Of a DNA stretch of 37,058 nucleotides, positions 11,217-23,445 are shown in pieces. Every line of letters begins with the position of its first letter. The stretch's first letter is position 1. The position numbers were made by a program, and so were the translations under genes. The notes beneath the pieces are model-generated. The model saw nothing but the letters and a program-made list of their open reading frames with translations. It did not search any database and was not told where the DNA came from. This stretch comes from Pezizomycotina sp. ARF18 (lineage: Eukaryota > Ascomycota). The stretch covers positions 1 through 37,058 of the forward strand of contig AZLU01000316.1 in the NCBI GenBank assembly GCA_002224055.1. The letters run 5' to 3'.

Positions 11217-12798
11217 TCAAGCCCACCGATCCTCTGGAGTCTCTGGCATCTTATTCAGCCAGCTCCGTATTCTCGGTGGCGTGTTCGTTGGCGCATCGTT
11301 CGTTGGCATGGGCGGTTGATGATGCTGTGGCGGTGGTGGCCTGAGACCCTGCATCGCTAGCGCATCCTCATCTATCCTCGTGCTCATCTGCGTGTCCGAG
11401 AACGTACTGCTCATCTTACTCGCCAGCCTACTCCCATACCTGCTATTGCTAACTTTACTCGCAACGTGACTCGCAATCCTACTCCCCAGGCTCTTACTCT
11501 GTGCAGTGACCGTCGCCTGCCGGGGTTCCGTCACAATGCGCGGGTTCCCACCTTTCCTTCCTCCGCGTCCATGATGCTGTCCACCTGCTTCGCCGTCCCC
11601 AGGGATTCCGTCTTGCACATTGTCGGATTCTCCGGCTCGGTTACTTGTTGGTGGTGGTTGTGGTACTTCACGAGGTATTCCACGAGTCTTGACTTGCCGT
11701 AGAGAAGCAACTGTTTGAGTTGCGGCAAGCAGCAAATTACGATCGCAAAGTCCGCCTCGACGCACGCAAGTATGCCCGTCGTGAGCATGTGCCACGTGTA
11801 ATCCAGCGCCTTAACGTACCCCACAGGCTCAAAACCCTGAGTATCGTCATCACGCAAACCACCCCTCCAAGGGCGAAAAACGATACGAGCGTAATTTTTG
11901 TTCGTAAAGGTAAATTCGACAGTGTGACAACCATCATAGGTAATAGCAAAATCATCAGATCCGTCGCGATGTGCGAGGAACTGAACGCTTTATCGATGGC
12001 CAGCATGTCGGCGCATTTCTGGTGCAGTGGATCGCGGTAGAAGCCCCAGTTGCAGCCGAACATGTGGCTGAACAGGTCCCCCCACATGAGAAGGAAGCAG
12101 AGTACGCCGACGCCGACGCAGGCCATGCGGAAGCGCCGGTCGGTGGATAGCTGGTAGTAGAAGAGGAGGAACGCCCCCTTGATAAAGAGCATGACAGGAG
12201 GGACGAACAGGAGGTACATCACCCATGCTATGTATAAGTCGTTCTGAAATTGTTTGAATGTGACATCCCACTGGTGAGTTCCAGCTCCTGTCTCGTGGAT
12301 ATGGTGGAGGGCATACGTCTGGGCCGCGAAGATGAAGATCTACGTATGATGGTATCAAACATCAGTAAATTGAAGTACTATACGGAAATTTCTGTCCTTG
12401 TCATGATAACGTACTAGCCCTATCAAAATAGAGTAATCTTCCAGCCTGAACCGCCCAGCTAAAAGAAACCTCGACCACAACCGCAGCAGTACTGCCAAAG
12501 TCGAGAGGACAAGCCCGATCGCGGCGGGTATAATGTAACTCGCTGCTCTGCTCGAGTGGTCAAGTTCGGCCACAAGAGTCGGCACTTCCCGTGCCGTCAC
12601 ATTCGATCCAAACGCAGCCACAAATAATTCATGTACGACCTCTCCACCGGATGCGGTCGCATTCGTCGAGTTAACAATGAGAGGGAAGGAAGGAGTAGAA
12701 ACTATTTCGGTGATTGTGAGGTTTTTGTAGGACGGAACCTGAGTCTGCAGTAGCAGGCCCAGTCTTATGAAATTATCCGTATTGATTATAGTCGCCAT
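11217..12798 (-). CDS. Fungal rhodopsin-domain membrane protein (PTH11-like GPCR family), frame-interrupted
   Basis: ATG at 12798. Exon 1 (12798-12415) encodes an extracellular N-terminus with several N-glycosylation sequons (NLT, NST, NAT, NVT), the first helix (AASYIIPAAIGLVLSTLAVL) and the signature GRFRLEDYSILIG. A 75-nt intron (12414-12340, GTACGT...GTAG) leads to exon 2, with helices around AWVMYLLFVPPVMLFIKGAF, the FGCNWGFYRDP loop, HIATDLMILLLPMMVV and ITLVSFFALGGVVCVMTILR. A frame change near 11840 leads into the sixth to seventh helix region (YTWHMLTTGILACVEADFAI), and another near 11550 into a long Ser/Pro/Gln-rich cytoplasmic tail. Two lost bases restore about 502 residues. The family is uncharacterised integral membrane proteins related to PTH11-type receptors; the ligand is unknown. 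Confidence 0.8.
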
Positions 12799-14402
12799 CG
12801 TGTTGAAGAGATATCGTGGAGTAAATTCACTCTATCGTCGATATCGTGTTGAGCGGGAGCTGTAGAACCATCTCATGCCCAGCTGTATTGGCTCTACGTC
12901 CCAAAGTCCAACAAATAATCACTCCACCAGGAAACAACGATTCCCGCGATGGCGCTGTGTAGGTTTGAGACCCAAATCTACGGTATTAATATCATTAATA
13001 TTGTCTGCGAATCTGTAGATGATCGGTTACAGTAGGAAGAAGTCTGTATAAAGGATGTGTGTTACAGATATCTCGAAATGAGCGGATGGGTACGGGTATG
13101 TATATGATATTGCAGTTCTGGGTATCTCTTGCTACCCCACAAGGTCAGGTCGAACGGTAGGGATATTTTAAAAAAAATATAATGCTTTTTTTTGTTCTGT
13201 TTTCGCGACTCTATCTTTCTTTCGCCGTTTTTTACATAATGGCATACTAAGTATGTATCTTTTGACAAAGAAAGAAGAAGAAAAAGCAAAGGAAGAGGTA
13301 CACACTGGAACCTCTTTGATTGTAGGAAAAAGACTTAATTTCCACCTCTCGTTGCCCTATAAGTAAAGGTCTATAATGCTCTCCAATTATACATTCAGAT
13401 TGTACCTACCCTTACAAGAGAACCTGCGCTTTTTCCCTTTATGAATTAAATTTACCAAAGCAATCGACCAAGATATGTGCGATTTAATCAGTCTCCTTTC
13501 ACCGTCCAACCAGGAGGTTTCTTGCCTTAATACGAACCCCACTCTCGGGGACAAAGGGCGTGAAAGACGAATGAGGTGGGACCGTGGGAGAAGAGTTTAT
13601 ACTTTCTTTTTCCTTTGACTTCTTTTTAATCTCACCTTGCCTGCTGCATTCATTGTTTGAGGGTGGACAGGGAAAGGCTGCCTAAATCGAGCCAAACGAC
13701 TCCTGGAATAGTGCGCAGGCAAAAAAGAAAACAAAGAAGGGAACAAAATCGGTTATCGTGGGTGCGTGGAGACAATGACCTGATCACTGCTGATTGACGA
13801 AATCTTTTACGGGCAGTAAGTTAGACTTTTTGAGGCTAGCTCGTTTGTTTCCCCGCTCGAGCTCCACTCTCTACGAGGCTATCACAAATCAGCAACTGGG
13901 TCTCTTTTTTACCGGCAGGCCAAGGACGATGGCGTGAAGAGAAAACGGGGGGGGAAACGGACCAGGCTATGACAGAGCATTGCCCTTCAGTCCCTTTCGA
14001 ATTCATCCGGTGCCTAGCTGTGTGGCGTTTACCTGACGCTAGAACTTCGTCAAATCTGCAGAGTGCCGCTCTCAGAGACTTACCTCATGCTGGGGTGGTG
14101 TAAGGTTTCTTTCATCGTTCACACCATAGCTGGTCTCCGGATTAGCGAATAAAGACGAAAGCGAACACCCTTGTACTCGCTCCGGGAATTGGAAATGGTG
14201 GGCAACTCGCAGGCAGTTGTGCTATTTAGCTGGCTCTAGTTCGAAAACTCGTAGACGGGTTTTAACTCGCGTACGGATTTCTGTTCAGAAAATGAACTTG
14301 GAGGGAATATTTAGATATTCACTCTTGGTATTTGTCTATAGCTGTGCCATCGCTCCCTTTCATAAAAAAAGTAATCGCACTTATCCTGCACGAAGAAGAA
14401 GG

Positions 14403-14424
14403 AAAAAAAAAAAAAAAAAAAAAC
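14403..14424 (+). repeat. 22-base poly(A) tract
   Basis: An uninterrupted run of 22 A follows a GAAGAAGAAGG purine stretch. No target-site duplication or coding remnant next to it suggests a retroposon tail, so I treat it as a simple-sequence tract. Confidence 0.8.
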
Positions 14425-15428
14425 GTTTAGGGCGTTTGTTCCTCACGGGCCGTTGACAAAAGGGGTCTCGGACTCTCGGTCAATAAATAACGCCCAAATC
14501 GTCTCTTCCGGGGGCGTAATTTTGAAAGGATCACAAAAAGCGCCACTAATCAGACTCCGCAAAGGATAACAATAGACTTTGATTCCTTGTTTAACAAAGA
14601 ATAACTGTTTCAATTATATACGGTAATGATGCAGTGCGTAATTGCTAATATTGACCTGCAGCTTGCCAAGCCTCCTTCCCAAGATGAAAGAATATTGAAA
14701 GGTTCGCTATTTAACACGATAATATATGAGGACTTAAACACGTGCCTTATTGAAAGTATAGAGGGCCTAAAGCTCCAGTTTAATTCTTGATCTCTCTGAT
14801 TCTTCTCGACGTTACGATATTATTGACGCTGAAATGGGATTTCTACTCCACGTCTGGAATTACGACTAACACTCCGCATAAACCATGATCTCATTATTGT
14901 ATAAAATATAATTTCGTTTTCGTGGAACTTTCCCATTACGTTCCCGCCTTCCAAGACGTTCCTATTGTTCCTTTCGTTCGGGGCTTACATTATATCCAGT
15001 TTGAAATTGCTTAGATCCAATTCATGCTAAATAACTTTACCGTCTTTCCGAATAGAAACGGAGAATTACGGGAGAAACATCTAAACGATAGAATCCCCGG
15101 GTCGAGTTCTAGTAACTTGCCTATATTTGTATAACCGTCGTGCGTTAGTCTATTCTTGATATTATTGCCACGATGGTACGTCTTTGAGGAACAAGTCCAG
15201 TCCGAAAACTCGCATGCGATCGATGTCTTGTTTCTTAATCCGATAGATGTTTTATTTAGGGACTGAACTGATTTGAGAGCGATACGCGATGCAACGGCTA
15301 GAAAGAACTATCTACGACCTGGTTTTGAATTTATTTGTTCAATATAGGAGAATCGCTGCTTTTGAGAAACGGTAAGTTCCGTCCTCGTGCAGAGGACACG
15401 CGAACATGCTCTCAATGATTTACAGCCT

Positions 15429-15470
15429 GGCTAAATGCTGCTGGCTAAATGCTGCTGGCTAAATGCTGCT
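15429..15470 (+). repeat. Three perfect copies of a 14-bp tandem repeat
   Basis: The unit GGCTAAATGCTGCT is repeated exactly three times with no spacer. It lies in non-coding sequence and its period is not a multiple of three. It could be a length-variable minisatellite. Confidence 0.95.
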
Positions 15471-16951
15471 ATTCAAAACATTGCAGATGGTTCGTGCCTT
15501 CACATCGTGGAAGCGTCGAGTGAAATACATGACAACTAACGTCGGGAGGCCAGGAAACATTCTGTGTCACGCTGTTGGTTTCATATTAGTGCGATCTTAG
15601 CGACGGAACTTTTTTTTAAAAAAGCCCTCATAATAAATAAGAAACAAATGAAAACATGATATTCTGCGCCGGGAGATCTATGAGGCCTGTCGAAAATTCT
15701 AATACTATTATCCTAGCCAATAAACATATCAACCCAGAACTTCAAAGGTATACTTAGGTTCGAATACTCGTTACGATCATTTTCTGTTTAAAGGAAGCCC
15801 GAGATTTTTAACCTCAGAACTAATAATATTAATAAATATAGACAATCAAGATCTGGCGCTATTCCTAACGATCGCGGAAGCTAACGTTCTCGTAAGTTGT
15901 CACTGACAGGGAAAAGGCAGCAACGCCAATACCCTAACTCTAAACCCCAACCTGCAGCGCAACAAAGCCTAACTCCTCGTTGTCATGCATATAGGCAGTC
16001 GTGATTAGTTAAACCCTATGCTACTCTGAGTTCCTCCTGCGGCTTTCCCCCATGGGGATTCCCTCAGATACGGTTTGCACGTTGTGTGGAGTGTCCCGTT
16101 CTCAAGACCGTACGTAAGTCTGAAAAACAGACGACGACTAGCTAGCAATCAGGAAATCTTCCGCCTCAAAGGTCATCGTTTCAAGTTTTAAGTTTTCCAT
16201 CAATTGAAAGGCCTTCAAACGATCCGATGACAGTTTCCAGTCGGCTTCGGAACAGGGCGTCTATCAGGCTACAGGAGCCTATAAAAAGGCTAACTCGGGA
16301 CACAAAACCGTGGATAGATGATAAACCCCCTCGATGGCTTTCTATCACATTTCGGTCCCACGATAGTCCGAGGAAGGTAGGAAGGAACACCAACAGACAG
16401 AGCGAGAAGGTTGCCAAATTCGATTCCAGGGTCCTCCATGTCTTTGAGTCGCGAAGTCGCCTGCGGCTGAAAAGACCAAGAAATCCACTTTGACAAATAG
16501 ATTCAAGCAGTTCGATTCGGTGGATAAGGATTCCTTGATATTATCTTTGGCGACACCATGCTGCTTCTGGATATTGAAAGGGGTCTGGCTCTTCTTGGCC
16601 CTGGTCTTCCCTTCCCCTTGCGGTCACAATATCCCACAGATAAAAGGGCAAAGGGCAAAAAAAAGGCCAACACGCCGAGAGTTCTAAGCCTTCGTTCGGA
16701 TAGGATCTCGAGGACTCGCGTGAATCACCCAGGCGCCTGGACAGCCCTTGTTGCTAAAAATAAAAACATAGAAAATGAAGGGAAAGGAAAAAAGCGATCG
16801 AAGCTGTTGTCGTTGCGAATATATTGTGAATATGATCCGCTTTGAAAGCCCTATAGCCTTGTCTGCTTGAATATCCCTCGGTCGCGAATCTCCTTAAGGC
16901 CGTTCTTCGCAACAAGCTTCTCAAAATATCGAATTGACTCTATATCTTAGA

Positions 16952-18782
16952 ATGGCGACTATGTGGAGTTCTCATGCTCAAGGGCATTGGCCACAGCAGC
17001 AATCGTACGGATATCATGATTCCCGAGAAGTACAAACTCCGATGCCTAACGCCGCCAACCACTTTGACTCTAACACGGACATCATCTGCGACAACTGCCG
17101 GCACAACGTGCCTCCTGGACCGCAATGGCACTGCTCCGTCTGCGCTGGAGGCGATTTCGATATCTGCGATGGCTGTCGGAGGAACGGTATCTCCTGCCAC
17201 TGTGGCGGGTTGTTCCCGCTGACGATTATACCCGGCTACGGTCGCGAACGCAACATGGACGAGTCCGCCCAACCCCTTCCTCCTCTTACTCTGCCACCGC
17301 AACAACATATCCCCATCGACAAGTTATCCTGTGACGTCGTCGTACCATTCATACGCTTCTGCCCTCCTCCAACTCAAACCTACTCTTCCACGTCGACCTT
17401 CACAACAGCACCTGCGTACACCGTGACCTCTACTGCCGCGCCTCACAACTATAACTCATACACCACCACGCCACAGTTGCAGCCCCTCTCCGCCCTCCTC
17501 CCCGCGTCCGCGACGCTGAAGGAATGGACTGCAAACCCTTCGCTGAACGCCTTCCTCCACCGCTTCACACAGTACACCAAATCCACGCAACACTCGAACC
17601 CGGCGTACGAAACACTCATGTGCCGAACGCCGGATGAGTACGACGCCTGGCTCATGAACACGCATGAGCCACAGGACGGTTGGTACGAGCAGATAATAAC
17701 CTGCCTCACGGACCTCAACGAGTCCATCACGCGCTATGTCGAGGAGAAAGCTCGTTCTGGTCTAGAGATCTGGGGCGCGAACGCATACCCGACGAAGGAC
17801 GGCGAAGTGTCCGACTGCTTCGATATTATGGTTAAAGTTATTGAGAAGGTGGACGAGCTGCGGAAGGCGCAACAGAGCCACCAGGACGATAATAATCGGC
17901 AGTGGGTCGGCAGTCGCGGCGCGCAAGCTGAAGAGGACGTGCAGAAGCTCGTCGCGTGGTACAACGCGGCAGCGCTAGAGAACGCGACAAACGGGTCCAA
18001 AGCGCGGATGCAGCGACGATCGGAGTTCGCCGATCTAGTACGCCGGGTCGTCGCGAAGGCCGACGAGAAGGAGCGTCTAGCCTTCGAGACCATTCTGGCT
18101 TCTACCTCGAACGCGCTTTCATCCAGTGCCGGCAATGATAAAGATATGCTCGTGAAGGCCGTGCAAGTCCTGAGCGTCCACTTAGAAGTGCGGGGCGATG
18201 CAGGCCCGCCTCGCGAACGCTGCGATGGAACAGGTCGCGGCGGAGCATTCGTACAAGGTGACGCAGATCACCGAAGCCTCACAGGAAGATGCACTAGTGC
18301 AGGAAGGAAACGGCAAACTCGACCAAATCGAACTGGCTAGGGACACAGAACTTAAGAGGCTGGCGGATGAATGGGAGTCTAGGGTGAGCCGGCCGATCAT
18401 ACCCGTCGTCGCAGCGATGCAGGGTGGAGTGACGCCAGCAGCACCGACTGGGGCGCCGCTTTCCAAACCTCCAGCCTCAACAGTACCTGGGAGCGGGTGG
18501 AACCGGTGCGTCCCGGTCGGTCACGATTTCGAGGTCAGTACATATGGGAGGTCCACAGACTGGCGCAGCGACCGGCGGATCAAGGTTGCCGCTGTCGTTC
18601 TTCAGCAATCTGCTACACCAGCAGCACGTCGTAAGTTTGTTCCATCCACAACTCATATTTTCGTTTACATGAATGTTAGTTAACCTTCGATTCTAGACAA
18701 ACATGAATATCATAAATAACATTGGGACGGCAACACGCAGTATTGGTCCATGAATCCTGTAACTGGACAGATCAACTATTGA
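16952..18782 (+). CDS. ZZ-type zinc-finger protein with C-terminal helical region, frame-interrupted
   Basis: ATG at 16952 precedes a Gln/Ser-rich leader and then a ZZ finger: Cys46-x2-Cys49, Cys61-x2-Cys64, Cys72-x2-Cys75, and a Cys/His cluster at 82-84 (ISCHCGGLFPL). ZZ fingers bind histone tails or protein partners rather than DNA. A Pro/Thr/Ser-rich linker follows, then a charged helical region to about residue 480 (IEKVDELRKAQQ, RRVVAKADEKERLAFE). Frames change near 18195 and again near 18450 and 18535, running through ALVQEGNGKLDQIELARDTE and SRLPLSFFSNLLHQQH. A 66-nt intron (18631-18696, GTAAGT...CTAG) precedes a last exon ending YWSMNPVTGQINY. About five lost bases give some 589 residues. 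It converges on the coiled-coil gene at 18913. Confidence 0.7.
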
Positions 18783-18912
18783 TTTTGCGCATTATCAGTT
18801 TACCATGTCATTTCCATTCGACTTTCTATCTATGTAAATAGCGATCGGCGTTATCATTTACTCAAATATTACGCATCTCCATAAGACTCTATGAAGCAAA
18901 TCAGTTGATCTC

Positions 18913-20152
18913 CTACTTCCGCGGCGTGTATTGAGGTGGATTATCTGCGGGAGCTTCATCGGGGTATTGCTCCCAAACCTCAGCGAGCATCGAAGCGTAA
19001 GGATTCATGCTCCTCCAATCATTCGGATGCGTCGGCGACTGGGAGGATTCTGGCTCGCGCTGTTGGATTGCTCTGCAGTTGGTGCGTTATTCGCCGCGGT
19101 AGGTCCTTCGCTGATGACCTGCTCAAAAAGCTGCTTGCGTGCCTTCATCAGCTCCTCCCTGGACCTCTTCAGCTCTTTCCCCAACCCTTCCGATTCCCGA
19201 CCGACTATTTCCGCCTGTCCCTCTGGTACACAGCCTCTTGATCGAGCATGCCTTTGTACCGGCGGATGTTCTGCTCTGACTCCTTGATCAATTGGTGGAA
19301 ATGAAGTCCGTGAATATGTTATCGAACAAGATATCGCTTAAGACGTTACCGTGAGCGATGTTAATTGGTGGGAGATTGTTCACCAGTGGCTGCATAGTCT
19401 TGGCGTTCGCGGCCAGGATTTCTGCCTGCGACGCGAAGTTCTGAGCTTCAGCTAAGGCGCTGCGCTCAAATAATCCGCAAAGCCACCGCCAAAGCCGAAG
19501 ATATCCGCCTGCGATGCGCTGAGTGCGCTCTCCATCGATTGCAGGCAGCGATTTATTGCGGCCTGTGCCTGCGTGAGGAGGTTGGCAGCCTGCGAATCCA
19601 TATTGAGGGCCGCTTGCGCCTGGTTGTATCTCAACTGCGTCTCCTGCAACCGGCGCTCCAGGTCATCCTCCTCGGGGAATCCGGCGACGGGCCATCGAAC
19701 ACCGAGTTATATAGCCCGTCGAGCTGCTTCTGCGTTTCTGTGCGAAGCTCGACAGCGCGTTTCAGTTCAGTATTTTGCTCCTCGGCGCGCTTCCGTGAAT
19801 CAAGGAGGGATTCGTGCTTGTGCCGCGCGCGGACTTCCTTCTCCAGCGCCTCGACGTATTCGCGCTCTTCCTTCTCCGCTTTTGATTGAAATTTCTCTTT
19901 TTTTCCGGTGATCTTGTAAGCGAACCGCCGGGCGGTGGAGTCCCGGAGGTCTTCGTGCTCCTTGCGCTCCTTTGCGGTGACTTCCGCCAGCTTCTTGATC
20001 TCGCCATCGAGCGAGCGGAGCTGTTCGCTGATCTGCTTCAGGTAAGCGGTTGACTGCTCCAGCGCCGGCGGTGCGTAGTCCAGTTCCGCCAGCGTCGCGA
20101 GGAGCTGACGGTGCTGAGAAGCAGCATTGAGAATCTTGTTTTCGGTACTCAT
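18913..20152 (-). CDS. Long coiled-coil protein of unknown function, frame-interrupted
   Basis: ATG at 20152 (STENKILNAASQHRQLLATL) opens a protein dominated by heptad-like, charged helices (YLKQISEQLRSLDGEIKKLA, KEEREYVEALEKEVRARHKH, RAVELRTETQKQLDGLY), broken by a Gly-rich segment (ADIFGFGGGFADYL), then a conserved-looking block (MQPLVNNLPPINIAHGNVLS), another helix (EGLGKELKRSREELMKARKQ) and a Pro-rich tail ending DNPPQYTPRK at the TAG, 18913-18915. Five frame steps (about 19680, 19470, 19305, 19215 and 19045) each fit one lost base and give exactly 414 residues. I do not recognise the family. It ends 130 bases from the converging ZZ-finger gene; both have a Trp/Ser-Met-Asn-Pro motif near the C-terminus, which may be chance. 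Confidence 0.65.
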
Positions 20153-21590
20153 GGCGAGCGATAGGGTGAATGAAGTCTGCTTTAGTCTCTGGTCTTGGTT
20201 GTTGCAAAGGTTGGAGTCTTCCAAAGGTACTAAGGTTTCGAGAGAAAATCTTAATAGGACTCAAGGGTCCGTTATAAAGGCCAGCACGATGCTTGCAGCT
20301 TTAGTATGACATGAAGAAATTATACCATTTTGAGTTTGTTCTGCTTCGCCACGGGCGACAAGGTGAGGCTGCTTTTGAAAACTTGCTATCGCCGCTAAGG
20401 CACTTCCGATCTCCGTAAAGTAACATCACCTCCTCCTTGCGAAAATCCTACGCCAGCCTTCGGCGCCAAACATGTAAGGAATGAAATGGAAACACGGTCA
20501 GCGAGGCTGAGATTTTGAGAGCACAGCGTGACAGTGTACTGCGCAAGTTTTCTCCGGTTTCCAAAGAGGCATGTAGGCTCTTTCATATGTATACAGTGGT
20601 GATAGTTTTCCACCATTAGCGAGTCGAGCTATTGATATTCCGAATCGTACAGGTATGTTTCTACGGCACGGTCTTGCCGCGATTAGAACTAATCTTTGGT
20701 TCCGATTATTCCGTGGGAATATTCCGCGTTGGAGTCTTGAAAGTTAGGGGAACTGAAAACACCAGCAATGGTTATTAGACTCTCTTGAGGAATAATAACC
20801 AGGGAAGGAGCAAGATCTCTTGCACTATTCAGATTCAAACACGGCGCCTCTTCTTGAGAGATTCACGGTAAGAAATATCTTCCTAGCCTCCATTTCTCTG
20901 ATTGATTCTTGAATATCCTGCCGCCGAGATTGAATCTAAGAGCTGTCGTTCACAGAAAGCGCTGGCGCTAGAAAAGCCTCCGACATTTATATGGTCTTAA
21001 ACCAACAGAAATAGTATTCATGCATGGCCCTGAAAGCCTCGCTAAATATTATATTAGAGTAAATATGAAGACTAAGCTATCATTGAAAACAGTATACAAA
21101 CTTGCTCATGTTCTAGCAGCTGATTAGCCTAGAGGTTGATAACCAGGCAGATCATTGTTGGTAGCCATAAAGATTTAACTTCTGGTTTCTGAATATCCGG
21201 TCTTTCAGAACCGATGCGATGCGCTCAACAATATAAAGTTACAGACAAGATGGATAAGTAATCACACTAGGTCCATAGCGGGTCGTTTAATGCTCGCTTG
21301 CTCCGGATGGTGTCGCTGTTAGCAATTTTCACCTCGATCGGTATAACTTTATGCGAAACGACGTGCGCCGAGTAAACGATCTCGCGAGATTTCGGTTTGG
21401 CCTGTAAATGAAGCCCGACTCGGCAGTTGCCTGCCGTTAGTGTCGAAGTTTAACGGCAAGTCTTCTTAAGGTAGTTTACACAAGGACTTCGATTTCTTTG
21501 CCAGTGATCATTTTGCAGCAGATACCTCGTTTCGGCGAGCTGCCAGAAAACCCTTCAGGAGAGCTATCCTAGTTATCAGTGAGACTTACC
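20153..21590. other. Intergenic region
   Basis: About 1.4 kb with only short overlapping frames. It includes the promoter of the coiled-coil gene. I see no repeat or RNA gene. Confidence 0.4.
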
Positions 21591-22414
21591 CTACAAGAAC
21601 GTCACCATGAGCTTTCCAAGCTTATGGTGACCAGAAAATATGTACCTATTGTACCAGGTTTCCGATCGAAGCTTGGACCGATTCTGCTTGTCGGGATTCC
21701 TCGGGGTCAAGCTCTTGATCTCTTCGGTGTTGTGTCGGGCCGACACGAAGGCGTCCCAAGCAGTCTGCAGGACGAGACACGGCTGTCTCTAAGGTCACCG
21801 AGGATGGAATTTGTGAGCGCTTGTGTGGTCGGCTCGTAAGTCTTCCCTTTGCCGACCCCAGCCTCGGAACGACCGCTTCGGATTTCTTCCGCGTAGGGAA
21901 CCCAGCGGGTGTTGCATCCCATACACAAGTAATCCCTGAGCGCTTCCAGCCCTTCAGCGACCAGTTATGATCGCTCTGCTTTCCCGTCCCTCGAAGTAGC
22001 AGATCGAAGCCATAGATACCGCACATCGTGACGGCATCGAGCTCGTACAAGTTCGCGTCGCTGACGAGGAGGGTTCGTATAAAGTCCGCGATTATGTGTG
22101 CGAATGTCATCGTTTGCTCTTCGACGCCTCCGAACCGGTCGGCTGGTGTTCCGAACTTGTATTTGAAGTCCATAATTCATCCCGGCTCGCCGTAGTAGAG
22201 CGTGAGCGCGTGGCGATCATACGAGTCGTAAGCGACACGGCGCGAGGCGGCCTCATTCATTACTTCTCCCTCGCGCTCGTGTATAAGCTCAAGGCGAAGT
22301 TGCGTTCGAGTCGGCAGCAGCCGTTGTTGGCTGGTAGTGTGGTACAAAACCTGCCACCTCGCATTCTTTCAGATCTTCGTCACTCGGCAGAATGTTTGTG
22401 CATAGTTTGTGGAC
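21591..22414 (-). pseudogene. Hypothetical gene, frame-interrupted, 5' end uncertain
   Basis: Not recognised. On the minus strand the readable blocks are NILPSDEDLKECEVAGFVPH, then in another frame LRLELIHEREGEVMNEAASR followed by a TGA in frame, then FKYKFGTPADRFGGVEEQTM and TLLVSDANLYELDAVTMCGI, then after a one-base step YLCMGCNTRWVPYAEEIRSG, and after another AWDAFVSARHNTEEIKSLTP running to GKLMVTFL and a TAG at 21591-21593. The CMGC pair could be half of a small metal site. The in-frame TGA (about 22175) replaces what may be an Arg codon; unlike the frame steps it cannot be explained by a lost base, so real decay is possible. The gene may start upstream through an intron, or be the 3' part of the gene at 22541. 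Confidence 0.45.
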
Positions 22415-22540
22415 GATTGGAAATAAAGTAAGGTAGAGAGGGGTATCGAAAGAAGTTGAGTGACATCCATCGCTGACAAATCAGGACTTACAGACACCGT
22501 AAACATATCCCTTCTTCTACCTCTCTTGCTTCTTCTTCTT

Positions 22541-23445
22541 TTAAGCATCGGAATCCGCCGCAACTAACCTCGCTGCTATGCGTGGGCTTTTGGAAAGTAA
22601 TGCGGCCGGTACTTCCTCCTCGCGGCAAATACACGTTCCCCGCTCCATAAACTTGGCCAAGTTTAATGGCAGCTATGGGGTGAAATCAATGTCTCCGTCG
22701 ATAACGCACTTGAACCTAGACGAATACAAGAGCAAATTCTGGAGGCGACCATGTCATCGAGCGTGCAGCCGAGAAGATCGTTCGTCGTGGCGATTTCGTT
22801 GACTGCTAGACGCTTAAGGGCGAGCTGGGCAATGACCACGTGCATTGTTCGAGCTTAGAAGTGTCTGTTGTGGCAGCGAAGGTGAGGGGGCGTCATCATA
22901 ATCCGGGACCATCTGTGCTCCTTCGAACGCACTCGCGAGCAATAATCCCGTGGCAACCTCCGTGCGTTAACCACTGGAAGCGAGAAGGTGAGAAACTTCT
23001 TCTGTTTGAACGCATAACGCTGGAGTTTATCGAAGAGTTCTCGAGTCAACAAGCTGATGCAGAAATCTGTGTCGCAAGAGGAACTCTTTCGCGTTGCTGT
23101 CCATATTATCCGAGAGGTCGTGAGGTTCCAAGAGATAAAACATCGCCTTGTAAAGGTTCCACTCCTCCTGCAACGATGTCCTGTCTAAGTCGAGCTGCGG
23201 AACGTCGTACTGGATATGTTCAGCTTTTCGCCTGGACGGAGTTGATGCACTAGATATGTGGATGTCAGCTTCGAAAGACGATCTTGATTCGCTACAAATC
23301 TAGAAAACGAAGGTTGCGCCCCCATATTCTCGTCCATGTCCTTCTCTTGTCATAGACTCACCTTGGCGACTTGGCGCAAGATGTGCGCTTGCAGATATCT
23401 GGCGTGGGAGATTGTATAAGCCTCCACTACTAGTAGCTTTCCCAT
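22541..23445 (-). CDS. Module 1, Cys-containing hypothetical protein (paralogue of 30028-30722), interrupted
   Basis: Function unknown. ATG at 23445 opens GKLLVVEAYTISHARYLQAH; a 62-nt intron (23361-23300, GTGAGT...CTAG) joins in frame to an acidic exon (SSFEADIHISSASTPSRRKA, YDVPQLDLDRTSLQEEW). Then follow KAMFYLLEPHDLSDNMDSN, a second frame with ELFDKLQRYAFKQKKFLTF, a third with ATGLLLASAFEGAQMVPDYD, then AVNEIATTNDLLGCTLDDMV, and the most conserved block KCVIDGDIDF...LPLNLAKFMERGTCI...EVPAALLSKSPRIAA. One in-frame TAG lies inside this block (after DFTP). Stop at 22541. The start codon is 143 bases from that of the divergent coiled-coil gene. The block is clearly shared with the gene at 30.0-30.7 kb. 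Confidence 0.55.

Larger units (their letters stand above)
12799..16951. other. Long gene-free region
   Basis: Over 4 kb without a supportable coding frame on either strand. Short frames (13062-13289 -, 14217-14456 +, 16181-16845 both strands) overlap one another and resemble nothing. The region contains poly-purine and poly-pyrimidine tracts, a 22-base A run and a 14-base triplicated repeat. It could hold long UTRs, unannotated RNAs or decayed sequence. Confidence 0.4.

Noticed and set aside
14403-14424. Poly(A) as the tail of a retroposon
   Set aside because: No upstream reverse-transcriptase or SINE-like body and no flanking target-site duplication seen.
15940-15970. Telomere-like CCCTAA / CTCTAAACCCC stretch
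   Set aside because: Only two imperfect units occur, with no tandem array, so it is not an interstitial telomere I can defend.
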